Of a stretch of DNA of 43,649 nt, positions 1-9,266 are shown one piece after another. This DNA is from Myxococcota bacterium (GTDB lineage Bacteria > Myxococcota_A > Polyangia > Polyangiales > Houyiibacteriaceae), in contig JALOQC010000026.1 of assembly GCA_025453555.1 (NCBI GenBank), positions 1-43,649 of the forward strand, in the 5' to 3' direction. A model generated the notes under the pieces. It was not told where the DNA came from. It ran no database searches and saw only the letters and a list, made by a program, of their open reading frames with translations. Positions within the stretch are counted from its first letter, which is position 1, and every line of letters starts with the position of its first letter. The translations under genes were made by a program, and so were the position numbers.

Positions 1-918
1 GCGCTCGCGCGGGCCACGCTCGGCGCGGGGGCGAGTGGCGAGGTGCGCGACGTGCGCGTGCGCGAAGGCGATCGAGTGTCGCGTGGTGATCTGCTGGTGG
101 GCATCGATCCGGATCTCGCGCGCTCGTCGCTCCGCACCGCCGAGGCCGCACGCGCGCGGACGGTGGAAGAGCTGGCGCAAGCCGAGCGTGAAGCGGAGCG
201 TCTCGCCTCGGCGGGAGACCAAGCGGTCGCAGCAGTGGAGGTGGAGCGCGCGCGCTCGCTGCGTGAAGCGCTGATCGCGCAACGCGCGAGCGCGGAGGCG
301 GCCATCGCGGGCGCACGCGAGAGCCTCGCGCGGCATCGCGTCGTCGCGCCGTTCGACGGCGTCGTCGCGCGGCGCGCGGTGGATCCCGGTGATTGGGTCA
401 CGGCGGGGACCGCGGTGGTCGAGCTCGTCGGAGATCGCGCGGTCGAGGTGCTCGCGCGTGCGACGCCCGAGATCGGTCTCGCGCTCGAGGAAGGACACCC
501 CGCGACGCTGTTGCGCGGCGGCGAGCGGGTGGACGCACGTGTGGTCGGTGTGGTGCGCGCGATCGATCCGGCGACGCGAACGGTGCAAGTGCGCGTGGAG
601 CCCATCGACGTGCCGGCGTGGCTCGTGCCCGGCACCGTGGTCGACGTCGAGGTCGCGCTCGAACGCGCGGGTGAAGGTGTGCTCGTGCCGCGCGACGCGC
701 TCGTGGTCGGTGTGGTCGAGAGCCGCGTGGTGACGATCGTCGACGGCGTCGCGAAGCCGGTGCGGGTGGAGGTGCTCGACCGCGGCACCACCCACGTGCG
801 GGTGCGTGGCGAAGGGCTCGCGGCGGGCGCGGTGGTGGCGGTGCGCGGCAACGATCGACTCTTCCCCGATCAGCCAGTGCGGGTGATCGAGCCTGCCAAC
901 GCCGAGGCGCCGCGATGA
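1..918 (+). CDS. HlyD/MFP-type periplasmic adaptor subunit (5' truncated)
   Basis: The reading frame is open to base 1, so the gene starts upstream of the window; the GTG used by the ORF track at 43 lies inside the lipoyl domain. The first residues visible (GEVRDVRVREGDRVSRGDLL) are the classic N-terminal half of a biotinyl-lipoyl domain. A helical, Ala/Glu/Arg-rich hairpin of about 75 residues follows, then the second lipoyl half (VVAPFDGVVARRAVDPGDWV), a beta-barrel and a membrane-proximal domain. This is the layout of adaptors that bridge an inner-membrane RND pump and an outer-membrane channel. Its stop overlaps the start of the RND permease gene (ATGA), so the two are very probably co-translated. 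The coiled-coil hairpin is short. The substrate cannot be inferred. An outer-membrane TolC partner, if encoded in the same operon, must lie upstream. Confidence 0.9.
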   Translation, partial: ALARATLGAGASGEVRDVRVREGDRVSRGDLLVGIDPDLARSSLRTAEAARARTVEELAQAEREAERLASAGDQAVAAVEVERARSLREALIAQRASAEAAIAGARESLARHRVVAPFDGVVARRAVDPGDWVTAGTAVVELVGDRAVEVLARATPEIGLALEEGHPATLLRGGERVDARVVGVVRAIDPATRTVQVRVEPIDVPAWLVPGTVVDVEVALERAGEGVLVPRDALVVGVVESRVVTIVDGVAKPVRVEVLDRGTTHVRVRGEGLAAGAVVAVRGNDRLFPDQPVRVIEPANAEAPR

Positions 919-3900
919 GCGAGCGCGACGAGTCGGAATCGACCACGGAATCCGGGAACGATCCGGCGGCGACGCCAGGCGCCCCGAGCACGACCGAGCC
1001 CACCGCGCCCACGCGCGAGCCACCGAGCACGGGTCTGCTCGCCACGCTCGTCGGTCGACCGGTCACCGCCTCCGTCGGCGCGATCCTGGTGATGCTCTTC
1101 GGCGCGCTGAGCATCGCGGACCTGCCGATCCAGCTCACGCCCGACGTCTCGCGTCCGGTGCTCAACATCAACACCGTGTGGCCCGGCGCGTCGCCCACCG
1201 AGGTCGAAGCGGAGATCCTCGAGCCGCAAGAGGACACGCTCAAGAGCCTGCCGGGGCTCGTGCGCATGACGAGCGAGGCGCGGCCGGACTCGGGATCGCT
1301 CTCGCTCGAGCTCGAGGTCGGTACCGATCTCGACGAGGCGCTCGTTCGTGCGAGCAACCGCCTCGGACAGGTCGCGGACTACCCGGACTCGGTGCGCGAG
1401 CCGACCATCGAGACCGCGGACAGCTCGGGCCCGCCGGTGGTGGTGATCGCGATCCGCTCGCTCGAAGGGCGCGACGTCGATCCGTACTTCACGTGGGTGG
1501 AGGACACGATCGTCCCCGAGGTCCAGCGCGTGCGCGGCGTCGGCGAGGTCCGCATCCGCGGCGGTCGCGAGACGGTCTTCGACATCCAGATCGACCCGAC
1601 CGAGCTCGCCGCGCGCGGCATCCGGCTCAACGACGCGGCGGCGCGCATTCGCGCAGAGCTGCGTGACGTGTCGGGCGGTGATCTCGACGTCGGTCGGCGT
1701 CGCTTCCTCGTGCGCACCATGGCGGTCGGCGCGTCGCCCGAAGCGCTCGAGCGCATCGTGCTGGGTGTGGGGCCCGACGGAACGCCGATCCGCGTGTCGG
1801 ACGTGGGCCGCGCGACGGTGGCGCTGCGTCGCGCGACCGGCGTCGCGTTCGCGAACGACAAGCCCGCGCTGATCATGCTCGTCGATCGCGAGAGCGGATC
1901 GAACGTGCTCGAGCTGACCAAGGAGATCCGCGCGCGAGTGGAGCAGCTCGACGCGGAGCGCTTCGCGCCGGAGGGCCTGCGCTTCGAGGTGATCTCCGAT
2001 CAGGTCGACTACATCGAGGGCTCGCTCGCCACGGTGCGCGACAACCTCCTGCTCGGTGGGTTCCTCGCGATGCTCACGTTGCTCGCATTCCTGCGTGCGC
2101 TGGGGCCGAGCTTGCTGGTGAGCGTGACCATCCCGATCTGCGCGCTCGGGACGGTGCTCGGGATGGTGTTGCTCGGTCGCTCCGTGAACGTGGTCTCGCT
2201 GGCGGGCATCACCTTCGCGGTCGGCATGGTGCTCGACAACGGCATCGTCGTGCTCGAAGCGATCGACGTCGCGCGCACGAAGCTCGCGAGCTCCGCGACC
2301 GCCGCGCTCGCGGGCGTGAGCGAGGTGTGGGGCGCGATCCTCGCGTCCACCGCGACGACCGCCGCGGTGTTCCTCCCCGTGATCGCGTGGGACGGCGAGG
2401 TGGGTCAGCTCCTGGTCGACGTGGCGGTCGCGATCAGCCTCGCGATCGGGTTCTCGTTCTTGGCCTCGGTCTTCGTGATCCCCGCGCTCGCGTCGAAGCT
2501 CCCCGCGAAGCGCGAGACGAAGCGCCTCACCTACCAGATCCTCCCGCCGCTGGAGTACCTGCCGACCGGCAACCGAAACCTCGTGTTCGGCACGTTGGTG
2601 CCACCGCCGGGCACGAGCGTGGCGGAGGTCGATCGCGTCGCGCGCGGCGTGCAGAACCGACTCGGGCCGCACGTCGGACACGAGGTCGACGGAGTGCCGG
2701 CGATCGGGCGATCGTTCTTCGTCGGTGGACCGGATCGCATCTTCGGCGGCGCGACCGCGCAGGATCCGACACGGACCAAAGAGCTCGAAGGCTTCCTGCG
2801 CGGCGTGCAGTCGTCGGTGCCGGGCTTCTTCGCGTTCACCTCGCAGGCCTCGCTCTTCGGGCGGCGCGGCGGCAGTCGATCGATCGAGCTCGATCTCGCG
2901 GGCGGCGATCTGAACGAGCTGATCGAGGTCGCAGGCGTGATGATGCGCGCGGTCGGCGAAGTGCTGCCGGAGTCGCAGGTGCGTCCGGATCCGAGCCTCG
3001 ACGCGGGCGCGCTCGAGCTGCGCGCGCGGCCGCGACGAGACGATGGCGCGGTGCTCGCGCCGTCGACGCCCGACGTGGGTCTGATGCTCGACGCGCTGGT
3101 CGACGGCGCGATCGTGGGTGAGCTCGGGCGCGAAGGCGAAGGACAGCTCGACGTGATCCTGCGCGCGCAGCGCGAGGGAGCGCGCGACGACGCGGACCTC
3201 GTCGCCTCCGCGCCGGTGGTGAGCGCGACCGGAGAGGTCGTGCCGTTCGGTGCGCTGGTGGAGCTCTCGGAGGAGCTCGGCCCGACGGTGCTCAAGCGCA
3301 TCGAACGGCGCCGCGCGATCACGCTGCAGATCGGGCCGCCGGACGACGTGCCGCTCGAGACGGCGCTCGCGCGGGTGCGTGAGGTCGTGGCGCAGAAGCG
3401 CGCGGACGGAACGTTGCCCGCGCACGTCGACGCGACGATCAGCGGCAGCGCGGGCGATCTCGAGGTCGCGAAGGTGCGCTTCGGGGAGGTGCTCCTCTTC
3501 GCGCTCATCATCAGCTACCTGCTGATGTCCGCGCTCTTCGAGAGCTTCCTCGCGCCGCTCGTCATCCTCATCACGTTGCCGCTCGGCGCGGCGGGTGGGA
3601 TGGGCGCGCTTCGGCTCGTCGACCTCTACATCGCGCCGCAGCCGCTCGATCTGATGACGGCGCTCGGCTTCCTCATCTTGATCGGAACCGTGGTGAACAA
3701 CGCGATCCTGGTCGTCGACGGATCGATCTCGGCCCTCCGCGAAGGCGCGAGTCTCGAGCGCGCGGTGCGCGAGGCGGTGGAGTCGCGCGTGCGTCCGATC
3801 TTGATGACGACCGCGACGTCGGTGGCGGGTCTGTTGCCGATGGTGCTCGCGCCCGGCGAAGGCTCCGAGCTCTACCGAGGGGTGGGCGCGATCGTGCTCG

Positions 3901-3986
3901 GTGGCCTCACGTTCTCGACCTTGCTCACCGTCTTCGTGGTGCCGGCGTTCTTCGCGCAGGTCTGGCGGCTCTTCCGCCGCGCGTGA
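915..3986 (+). CDS. RND family efflux permease (AcrB/MdtB-like)
   Basis: A 1023-aa inner-membrane proton-driven efflux pump. After a polar Ser/Thr/Pro-rich N-terminal extension of about 40 residues comes TM1, then the porter motif LPIQLTPDVSRPVLNINTVWPGASP, a cluster of TM segments near residues 375-520, a second periplasmic domain, and the C-terminal TM block with GTVVNNAILVVD and RPILMTTATSVAGLLPM. Length and duplicated architecture fit the family. In TM4 (about residue 435) the proton-relay pair usually written Asp-Asp reads Asp-Asn (VGMVLDNGIVVLE), so one of the two acidic residues is absent. The gene starts inside the stop of the adaptor gene. Whether it exports drugs, metals or lipids is not visible. 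The family call is firm; the subfamily is uncertain. Confidence 0.93.
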   Translation: MSERDESESTTESGNDPAATPGAPSTTEPTAPTREPPSTGLLATLVGRPVTASVGAILVMLFGALSIADLPIQLTPDVSRPVLNINTVWPGASPTEVEAEILEPQEDTLKSLPGLVRMTSEARPDSGSLSLELEVGTDLDEALVRASNRLGQVADYPDSVREPTIETADSSGPPVVVIAIRSLEGRDVDPYFTWVEDTIVPEVQRVRGVGEVRIRGGRETVFDIQIDPTELAARGIRLNDAAARIRAELRDVSGGDLDVGRRRFLVRTMAVGASPEALERIVLGVGPDGTPIRVSDVGRATVALRRATGVAFANDKPALIMLVDRESGSNVLELTKEIRARVEQLDAERFAPEGLRFEVISDQVDYIEGSLATVRDNLLLGGFLAMLTLLAFLRALGPSLLVSVTIPICALGTVLGMVLLGRSVNVVSLAGITFAVGMVLDNGIVVLEAIDVARTKLASSATAALAGVSEVWGAILASTATTAAVFLPVIAWDGEVGQLLVDVAVAISLAIGFSFLASVFVIPALASKLPAKRETKRLTYQILPPLEYLPTGNRNLVFGTLVPPPGTSVAEVDRVARGVQNRLGPHVGHEVDGVPAIGRSFFVGGPDRIFGGATAQDPTRTKELEGFLRGVQSSVPGFFAFTSQASLFGRRGGSRSIELDLAGGDLNELIEVAGVMMRAVGEVLPESQVRPDPSLDAGALELRARPRRDDGAVLAPSTPDVGLMLDALVDGAIVGELGREGEGQLDVILRAQREGARDDADLVASAPVVSATGEVVPFGALVELSEELGPTVLKRIERRRAITLQIGPPDDVPLETALARVREVVAQKRADGTLPAHVDATISGSAGDLEVAKVRFGEVLLFALIISYLLMSALFESFLAPLVILITLPLGAAGGMGALRLVDLYIAPQPLDLMTALGFLILIGTVVNNAILVVDGSISALREGASLERAVREAVESRVRPILMTTATSVAGLLPMVLAPGEGSELYRGVGAIVLGGLTFSTLLTVFVVPAFFAQVWRLFRRA

Positions 3987-4082
3987 TGCTCCAGCGGGCC
4001 GTGAGGGGTGTCGTCCCTTGCGCTCGCACGCGGGTGGTGAACCTTTCTCGCGTGCGCGCACGAGGGTCGGCATCCTCGCGCC

Positions 4083-5660
4083 ATGACGTGGGGTGAGACG
4101 TTCTCGCTCGTCGCCTCCTTCGCGGGTGGGCTCGGCTTCTTCCTGCTCGGGATGCATCAGCTCACGGAGGGGTTGAAGCTCGCTGCGGGCGGCGCGCTGA
4201 GACGTATCCTCGAGAGCTCGACGGCCACGCGCCTGCGCGCGCTCGCCGCGGGTGCCGGCATGACGGCGCTCGTTCAGTCGTCGAGCGCAGTGACGGTCGC
4301 GACGCTCGGCTTCGTGAACGCGGGGCTCCTCGATCTGCGGAGCGCGGTGTGGGTCGTGTTTGGCAGCAACGTCGGCACCACCGCGACCGGCTGGCTCGTG
4401 ACGCTCTCGGGCTTCGACGTCGATCTCGAAGCGGCGGCGCTTCCGATCGTCGGCGTCGGCACGCTCTTGCAGCTCACCGGGCCCACCAAGCGTCGTGGCG
4501 CGGTCGGCCGCGCGATCGCGGGACTCGGGCTCTTCTTCGTCGGGGTCGGCTTCCTCCAGGAGTCGTTCGCGGATCTCGCGTCGAGCGTCGATCTCTCGCT
4601 GCTGCGGGTCGAGGGGATCGGCGGCCGCGTGTTGCTCTTCTTCGTGGGCGTCGGGCTCACCACCGCCATGCAGTCGTCGAGCGCGGCGATCGCCGTCACG
4701 CTCACGGCGGCGGCGGCCGGCGCGCTCGACGTGGCGGGCGCGTGCACGGTGGTGATCGGCGCGAACGTCGGAACCACGAGCACCGCGCTCTTCGGTGCGA
4801 TCGGTGCGACGCCGGACGCGCGTCGCACCGCGCTCGCCCACACAGCGTTCAACCTCGTCGCGGGCGTCGTCGCGTTCTCGACGCTCCCGCTCCTTCTGCG
4901 CCTGCTCGCGTGGCTCGATCGTTGGGCGCCCGGCGAAGGGATCGCCGCGACGGTCGCGCTCTTCCACACGGTGTTCAACGTGCTCGGCGTCCTCGCGATG
5001 TGGCCGATCGCTGGGCGGCTCGTGCGATGGCTCGAGGCGCGCTTCGTGCTGACGGATGAGCTCGAGGGAGCGCCTGCGCATCTCGACGCGCCCACGCTCG
5101 CGATCCCGCACGTCGCGCTCGCGGCGCTGGCCCGCGAAGGATGGCGCCTCTTCGAGATCGCGCGTCGCACGCTCGTGGACGCGCTCGCGGCGGACGACGT
5201 CGCGCGGAGGACGCGCGTCGAGGCGTTCGATCGCCTGCTGCACGCGATCACGGCCGCGATCGATCGGGTGGAAGGTCGCGGGTTGCCGGCCGAGGTGGCG
5301 GTCGGGGTGCGCACCCTGCTCCGCAGTACGCGCCACCTCGTGATCGTCGGTGAGCGGTCGGACGAGCTGATCGCGGTGCCCGCGGGGTCGTTTCGCGAGG
5401 CGCTGGCGGCGCTGCTCGAAGCCGCGCGCGAGCCGGACTCGGAGCGGCTCGGGGAGCTCTACGGCGTGCTCGACGAGCGCTTCCAGCGACGGCTCGACGA
5501 GCTCGCGGACGAGGGCTCGACGGGGCGTCGGCCGGTGCGTGAAGTGATGGATGAGCAGCACGTGCTCGGAGAGGCGCGTCGCGCGGTGAAGCACTTGGTG
5601 CGCGCGTCGCGTGAGCTGCATGCGATCGCGCCGACCGAGCGGGTCGGCATCGCGGCGTGA
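4083..5660 (+). CDS. Na/phosphate cotransporter family protein with PhoU-like C-terminal domain
   Basis: A 525-aa protein. The N-terminal membrane part (about residues 1-320) contains the two inverted QSSSA signatures of the NptA/YjbB/SLC34 family (ALVQSSSAVTVATLG and AMQSSSAAIAVTLT), each followed by a G-[SA]-NVGTT motif. It also has the AHTAFN and FHTVFN segments typical of the family. The C-terminal part of about 190 residues is soluble, helical and charged, as in the PhoU-like domain of bacterial members. These proteins move phosphate with sodium, in bacteria often outward, and the PhoU-like part is thought to be regulatory. The gene is separated from the RND gene by 96 bp with no evident terminator. 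The ATG at 4083 begins directly before the first TM segment. Confidence 0.92.
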   Translation: MTWGETFSLVASFAGGLGFFLLGMHQLTEGLKLAAGGALRRILESSTATRLRALAAGAGMTALVQSSSAVTVATLGFVNAGLLDLRSAVWVVFGSNVGTTATGWLVTLSGFDVDLEAAALPIVGVGTLLQLTGPTKRRGAVGRAIAGLGLFFVGVGFLQESFADLASSVDLSLLRVEGIGGRVLLFFVGVGLTTAMQSSSAAIAVTLTAAAAGALDVAGACTVVIGANVGTTSTALFGAIGATPDARRTALAHTAFNLVAGVVAFSTLPLLLRLLAWLDRWAPGEGIAATVALFHTVFNVLGVLAMWPIAGRLVRWLEARFVLTDELEGAPAHLDAPTLAIPHVALAALAREGWRLFEIARRTLVDALAADDVARRTRVEAFDRLLHAITAAIDRVEGRGLPAEVAVGVRTLLRSTRHLVIVGERSDELIAVPAGSFREALAALLEAAREPDSERLGELYGVLDERFQRRLDELADEGSTGRRPVREVMDEQHVLGEARRAVKHLVRASRELHAIAPTERVGIAA

Positions 5661-5735
5661 GGTCGCTCGCGTCGGTCCGAGATCGATCGCGGCAGTCCCG
5701 CGCGGGGTGTGCGAGCGGCGACGAACGACGGAATC

Positions 5736-6725
5736 TCAGCGCGTCGCGACCGCGAGGAAGAAGGGCGTGAGCGACTCCGTCAGCGGGTGTCGCTCGGACC
5801 AGCGCTGCGCGCGGAGCGCGAGCGTGCGGAAGGCGTGCTCGGTGACGATGGGATGATCGGCGTCGAGGCACTCCTCGATCGGCCACCAGTCGCCGTGGCC
5901 CTTGAGCTCGAGGATCCGCACGAGGCGCCGCGCCAGGTAGAGAACGCCGTAGACGGCGAAGAACGCGCGGCCGAGGTGCAAGGACTCGAGGAAACGCGCG
6001 AGGTGCGCGTCGAGGAGCTCTTCTTCGACCTTCGGGTGCTCGGGGAGCGCCTCGTCGCCGAGCAACGCCACGAGATCCACGAGGCGATGTCCACGGCCAC
6101 AGCGCGCGAAGTCGAACCACACGAGGGTCGAGCCGCGGACGACGGCGCGGGCCGGTCGCGCGTCGCGTTTGACGAACGACGAGCCGGGGAGCGCTTCGAG
6201 GGTGCGCTCGAAGGTCGTGACGTCGACGAACGGCGTGGGGAGGTCGACGAGCTCGGCGAGGCGGGCGGGCATCGTGAGGTGGCGCGTCGGGGGCGGGAGG
6301 GCCGGCGCGTCGCGATCGAGGCCGGCCGCGCGTCCGGCGGAGTGCACGCTCACGAGCGCGTCGATCGCGGCGTGGAGGAGCACCGTCGCGTCGCGGGTCG
6401 GCGTGAGGTCGAGGCGCTGCGAGAGGCGCAGGCTTCCGAGGTCTTCCTGGACGAGCCAACCTCCGCGCGCGGCGAGCAGTCGCGGCACCGACGCCCCGTT
6501 CTCGCGCAGCGTGCGCAGCACCTGCGCCTCGAACGCGGTGCGCGTCGCGGTCGTGCGGCAGGTCGCGATCACCGCGCGTCCGTCGGCGAGGTGCACGCGG
6601 AACGACTCCGAGGGGTTGCCGCGCAGGCGCCGAGAGGGCTCCACCCGCGTGACGTCCGTCGCGAGCAGGCCCTCGACCGCGCGGTGGGCGGCCTCGGGCG
6701 TCGCAGCGTCGACGTCGTTCGTCAT
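5736..6725 (-). CDS. APH/lipopolysaccharide-kinase-fold protein, catalytic loop atypical
   Basis: The start is taken at ATG 6725 (MTNDVDAATP, 329 aa); the longer ORF upstream is low-complexity Arg/Pro. The N-lobe carries a Gly-containing loop (RRLRGNPSESFRV), a strand ending in a residue pair like ATCRTT where a Lys would be expected, and a hinge-like QEDLGSLRLSQRL. The C-lobe has a catalytic-loop equivalent FVKRDARPARAVV and a metal-loop equivalent WFDFARCGRGHRLVDL. Relative to the APH consensus HGDxHxxN, the catalytic Asp is kept but the leading His-Gly and the Asn are replaced. It may be a divergent small-molecule or lipid-sugar kinase, or a pseudokinase. It lies alone between a convergent + gene and an SDR gene in the same direction. 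Substrate unknown. Confidence 0.7.
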   Translation of the reverse strand: MTNDVDAATPEAAHRAVEGLLATDVTRVEPSRRLRGNPSESFRVHLADGRAVIATCRTTATRTAFEAQVLRTLRENGASVPRLLAARGGWLVQEDLGSLRLSQRLDLTPTRDATVLLHAAIDALVSVHSAGRAAGLDRDAPALPPPTRHLTMPARLAELVDLPTPFVDVTTFERTLEALPGSSFVKRDARPARAVVRGSTLVWFDFARCGRGHRLVDLVALLGDEALPEHPKVEEELLDAHLARFLESLHLGRAFFAVYGVLYLARRLVRILELKGHGDWWPIEECLDADHPIVTEHAFRTLALRAQRWSERHPLTESLTPFFLAVATR

Positions 6726-6808
6726 GGACCGACGAGCGTATCGCGACGCGCTGGCCGGAGGAAACGGGGCCTCGAGTCGGCGAGGTGCTCGTGGTCGTCG
6801 CGGCGCGC

Positions 6809-7543
6809 TCAGAAGCCCACGCGGCGCATCACGCTGCGCGGGAGGTGACGGATCACCGCCATCACGAGGGCCCATGGCGCGGGCGCGTACACCACCGCGT
6901 CACCACGATCGATCGCGTGCAGTACGGTCTCCGCGACCGCGTCGGGCTCGCCCGCGAAGGGCGGCGGCTTCAAGCCCGCCGTCATGCCCGTCTTCACGAA
7001 GCCGGGTTTGACCGTGATCACCTCGAGCCCCTGCGCGCGGAACTTGTGATCGAGGCCTTCGAGGTAGTGCGTCAGACCGGCCTTGCTCGCGCCGTAGATG
7101 ACGACCGGCTTTCGACCGCGCTCGCCTGCCACCGACGAGAACACGCAGAGCTTGCCGCCGCCTTGGGCGAGGAGCCGGCGCCGCGCGGCCTCGCAGAAGA
7201 GCACGGTGTTCGTGAAGTTCACCCGCGTGACGCGCTCGGCGAGGCTCGCGTCCGCCTCGAGCTCGTCCTGCGTCGCGAACAGGCCCGCGGTGACCACGAC
7301 GGCGTCCACGCGACCGAGCGCGCCGAACGCGGCGTCGAGCGCGGCCTCGATGCCCTCCGGATGCTCGAGGTCGCAACGATGCGTGCTCGTGGCCTTCGCG
7401 CCGCGGACCTCGAGATCGTGCGCGGTGTCGACGAGCGAGGCTTCGGTGCGGCCGAGCAGCGCGACGCGATCGCCGCGCGCGGCCATCTTGCGCGAGAGCG
7501 CGCGACCCATGCCCTTGGTGGCTCCGAGGAAGACGACGTTCAT
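6809..7543 (-). CDS. SDR family NAD(P)-dependent oxidoreductase
   Basis: A 244-aa classical short-chain dehydrogenase/reductase. It begins with the cofactor motif GATKGMG directly after the ATG, has the CD dipeptide for adenine binding (HRCDLEH), the strand-4 motif VVTAG, a catalytic Ser-Ser (VFSSVAGERG) and the YGASK catalytic Tyr/Lys, then KPGFVKTGM. The overall pattern, and a C-terminal hydrophobic segment (APAPWALVMAVIRHLP) that may touch the membrane, resemble the DprE2-like branch that reduces decaprenyl-phospho-keto-sugars. That narrower assignment is only a suggestion. The gene is 83 bp upstream of the kinase-like gene on the same strand. Confidence 0.88.
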   Translation of the reverse strand: MNVVFLGATKGMGRALSRKMAARGDRVALLGRTEASLVDTAHDLEVRGAKATSTHRCDLEHPEGIEAALDAAFGALGRVDAVVVTAGLFATQDELEADASLAERVTRVNFTNTVLFCEAARRRLLAQGGGKLCVFSSVAGERGRKPVVIYGASKAGLTHYLEGLDHKFRAQGLEVITVKPGFVKTGMTAGLKPPPFAGEPDAVAETVLHAIDRGDAVVYAPAPWALVMAVIRHLPRSVMRRVGF

Positions 7544-7650
7544 GCGCCCGCTATAGCAGCGATCGTGACACGCGTGCGTGTGCTGCCGAGCGCGCTCGCG
7601 AGGGTCACGTCGCGGGCACCTCGCCGCGAGGCGGACGACGGAAACGAAGA

Positions 7651-7672
7651 AGCCCAGGGTGAACCCCGGGCT
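7651..7672 (-). terminator. Rho-independent terminator of metK
   Basis: On the minus strand, 38 nt after the metK stop, a 9-bp stem AGCCCGGGG/CCCTGGGCT (one G-T wobble) closes a TTCA loop and is followed by a T-containing run (TCTTCGTTTC). Stem strength and position fit an intrinsic terminator, although the U tract is interrupted. Confidence 0.65.
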
Positions 7673-7709
7673 CCTTCCGTCGCTCCTCGTTCCGCGAGGA
7701 AGCGCGCCT

Positions 7710-8960
7710 TCAGGCCTCGGCCGACGCCTGCGCCTTCTTGCCGCTCTTCTTCGCGGTCGCCGCGCCGTTGGTCGCGCTGACCTTCTTCGGCTTGAGCGCG
7801 TCCGCGAGCTCCGCCGCGCGGTCGGTACGCTCCCACGTGAAGGTCTTCTCCGGGCGACCGAAGTGACCGTACGCCGCGGTCGGGCGGTAGATCGGACGAA
7901 GGAGATCGAGCGTCTCGATGAGCGCCGCGGGGCGGAAGTCGAAGAGCTGCGAGACGACCTTGGAGATCTTCTCGTCCTCGACCACGCCGGTGCCGAAGGT
8001 CGTCACGTACACACCGACCGGCTTCGAGACGCCGATCGCGTAGGCGACCTGGACCTCGGCGCGGTGGGCGAGCTTCGCGGCCACGATGTTCTTCGCGACG
8101 TAGCGCGCGAAGTACGCCGCGCTGCGGTCGACCTTCGACGGGTCCTTGCCCGAGAAGGCGCCGCCACCGTGGCGACCCATGCCGCCGTACGTGTCCACGA
8201 TGATCTTGCGGCCGGTGAGGCCGGCGTCGCCGCAGGCGTCGCCGCAAGGACCACCGACGACGAAGCGACCCGTCGGGTTCACGTGGAACTTCGTCTTCTT
8301 GTCGATCATCCCCGCGGGGAGGGTCGGCAGGATGACCTCGTCCATCACCGCGGCCTTGAGCTGCTTGTACTTGATCTCTTCCGCGTGCTGCGTGGAGACC
8401 ACGACCGCGTCGATGCGCACGGCCTTGTCGCCGTCGTACTCCACCGTGACCTGCGTCTTGCCGTCCGGGCGCAGCCACGGGAGCGTGCCGTCCTTGCGGA
8501 TCTTCGCGAGGCGGTGCGCGAGGCGATGCGAGAGGTCGATCGGCATCGGCATCAGCGACTTCGTCTCGTCGACCGCGAAGCCGAACATCAGACCCTGGTC
8601 GCCCGCGCCCTGGTCCTTGTCGAGACCGGCGCCGACGTCCACGCCCTGCGCGATGTCGGGCGACTGCTGCTCGACCGCGGTCAGGATGCCGCAGGTCGCT
8701 GCGTCGAAGCCCATGTCGGAGCTCGTGTAGCCGATCTCCTTGATCGTCTTGCGGACGATCGCGGGGTAGTCGAGCGTCGCGCGGGTCGTGATCTCGCCCG
8801 CGATCACGACGAAACCGGTCTTCACGAGCGTCTCGCAGGCCACGCGCGAGCGGGGATCCTGCTCGAGGCACGCGTCGAGGACGGCGTCGGAGACGGCGTC
8901 GCACATCTTGTCGGGGTGGCCTTCGGTGACGGATTCGGACGTGAAGAGATGGCCGGCCAT
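7710..8960 (-). CDS. metK: S-adenosylmethionine synthetase
   Basis: A 416-aa enzyme making S-adenosylmethionine from methionine and ATP in the cytoplasm. The start is ATG 8960 ([18 protein letters not shown]), which matches the canonical N-terminus and has GAGGAA about 8 nt upstream; the ORF-track extension to 11672 is spurious. Diagnostic motifs are all present: the ATP-binding GHPDK, the flexible-loop region [10 protein letters not shown], and the P-loop-like [19 protein letters not shown]. The last 25 or so residues form a Lys/Ala-rich tail ([21 protein letters not shown]) beyond the usual end. The gene has its own promoter and terminator, so it appears monocistronic. I looked for a SAM-riboswitch-like leader and could not support one. 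Confidence 0.97.
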   Translation of the reverse strand: MAGHLFTSESVTEGHPDKMCDAVSDAVLDACLEQDPRSRVACETLVKTGFVVIAGEITTRATLDYPAIVRKTIKEIGYTSSDMGFDAATCGILTAVEQQSPDIAQGVDVGAGLDKDQGAGDQGLMFGFAVDETKSLMPMPIDLSHRLAHRLAKIRKDGTLPWLRPDGKTQVTVEYDGDKAVRIDAVVVSTQHAEEIKYKQLKAAVMDEVILPTLPAGMIDKKTKFHVNPTGRFVVGGPCGDACGDAGLTGRKIIVDTYGGMGRHGGGAFSGKDPSKVDRSAAYFARYVAKNIVAAKLAHRAEVQVAYAIGVSKPVGVYVTTFGTGVVEDEKISKVVSQLFDFRPAALIETLDLLRPIYRPTAAYGHFGRPEKTFTWERTDRAAELADALKPKKVSATNGAATAKKSGKKAQASAEA

Positions 8961-9266
8961 TGCGTGGTTCCTCGTGGCGCGGAGCACCGAGCGGAGGAGC
9001 GTCATGCTCACTCGGCGGGCTCCGAAGCGCGCGGGATACGCGGGGCGCGCGTGGCTGTCAAACGTCCTTTCGCTCGCGCGGCGTGGGAGAGTCATGCACG
9101 TCGACCCTCCACCCCGCGTCCGAGCGGTCGTCCGGCCCGCCCGAGGTGCGCGGCTTTGCGCGTTCACCGTGGACGACCGTGATAGCCTTTCGCTCGGTGC
9201 GGCGATCGGGGTCGCACCCACTTCGGAATCGGTGCGTCCGGAGTCGTCCGTTCGATCGGGGTTGGG
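8961..9266. other. Divergent intergenic region metK / glycine-rich lipoprotein
   Basis: 306 bp without a credible gene. It contains the metK housekeeping promoter and leader on the minus strand. For the plus-strand gene the only promoter-like sequence is weak (TTGCGC, 18 nt, TGATAG). No tRNA or clear riboswitch was recognised. The metK leader has several short complementary pieces (GGAGC/GCTCC, CCGAG/CTCGG) but no fold I can assign. Confidence 0.5.
9033..9061 (-). promoter_or_regulatory. Housekeeping sigma-70-type promoter of metK
   Basis: On the minus strand a perfect -35 box TTGACA (9061-9056) is followed, after exactly 17 nt, by TATCCC (9038-9033), matching the first three bases of the -10 consensus. 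This predicts a start near 9026 and a leader of about 65 nt before the metK ATG. Confidence 0.6.

Noticed and set aside
870-5621. 1583-aa antisense ORF opposite the RND and Na/Pi genes
   Set aside because: Arg/His/Glu-rich shadow of real genes, produced by strong third-position G/C bias; no motifs.
8961-9026. SAM riboswitch before metK
   Set aside because: Several short complementary segments exist but no SAM-I/II/III/IV core could be recognised, and the leader is only about 65 nt.
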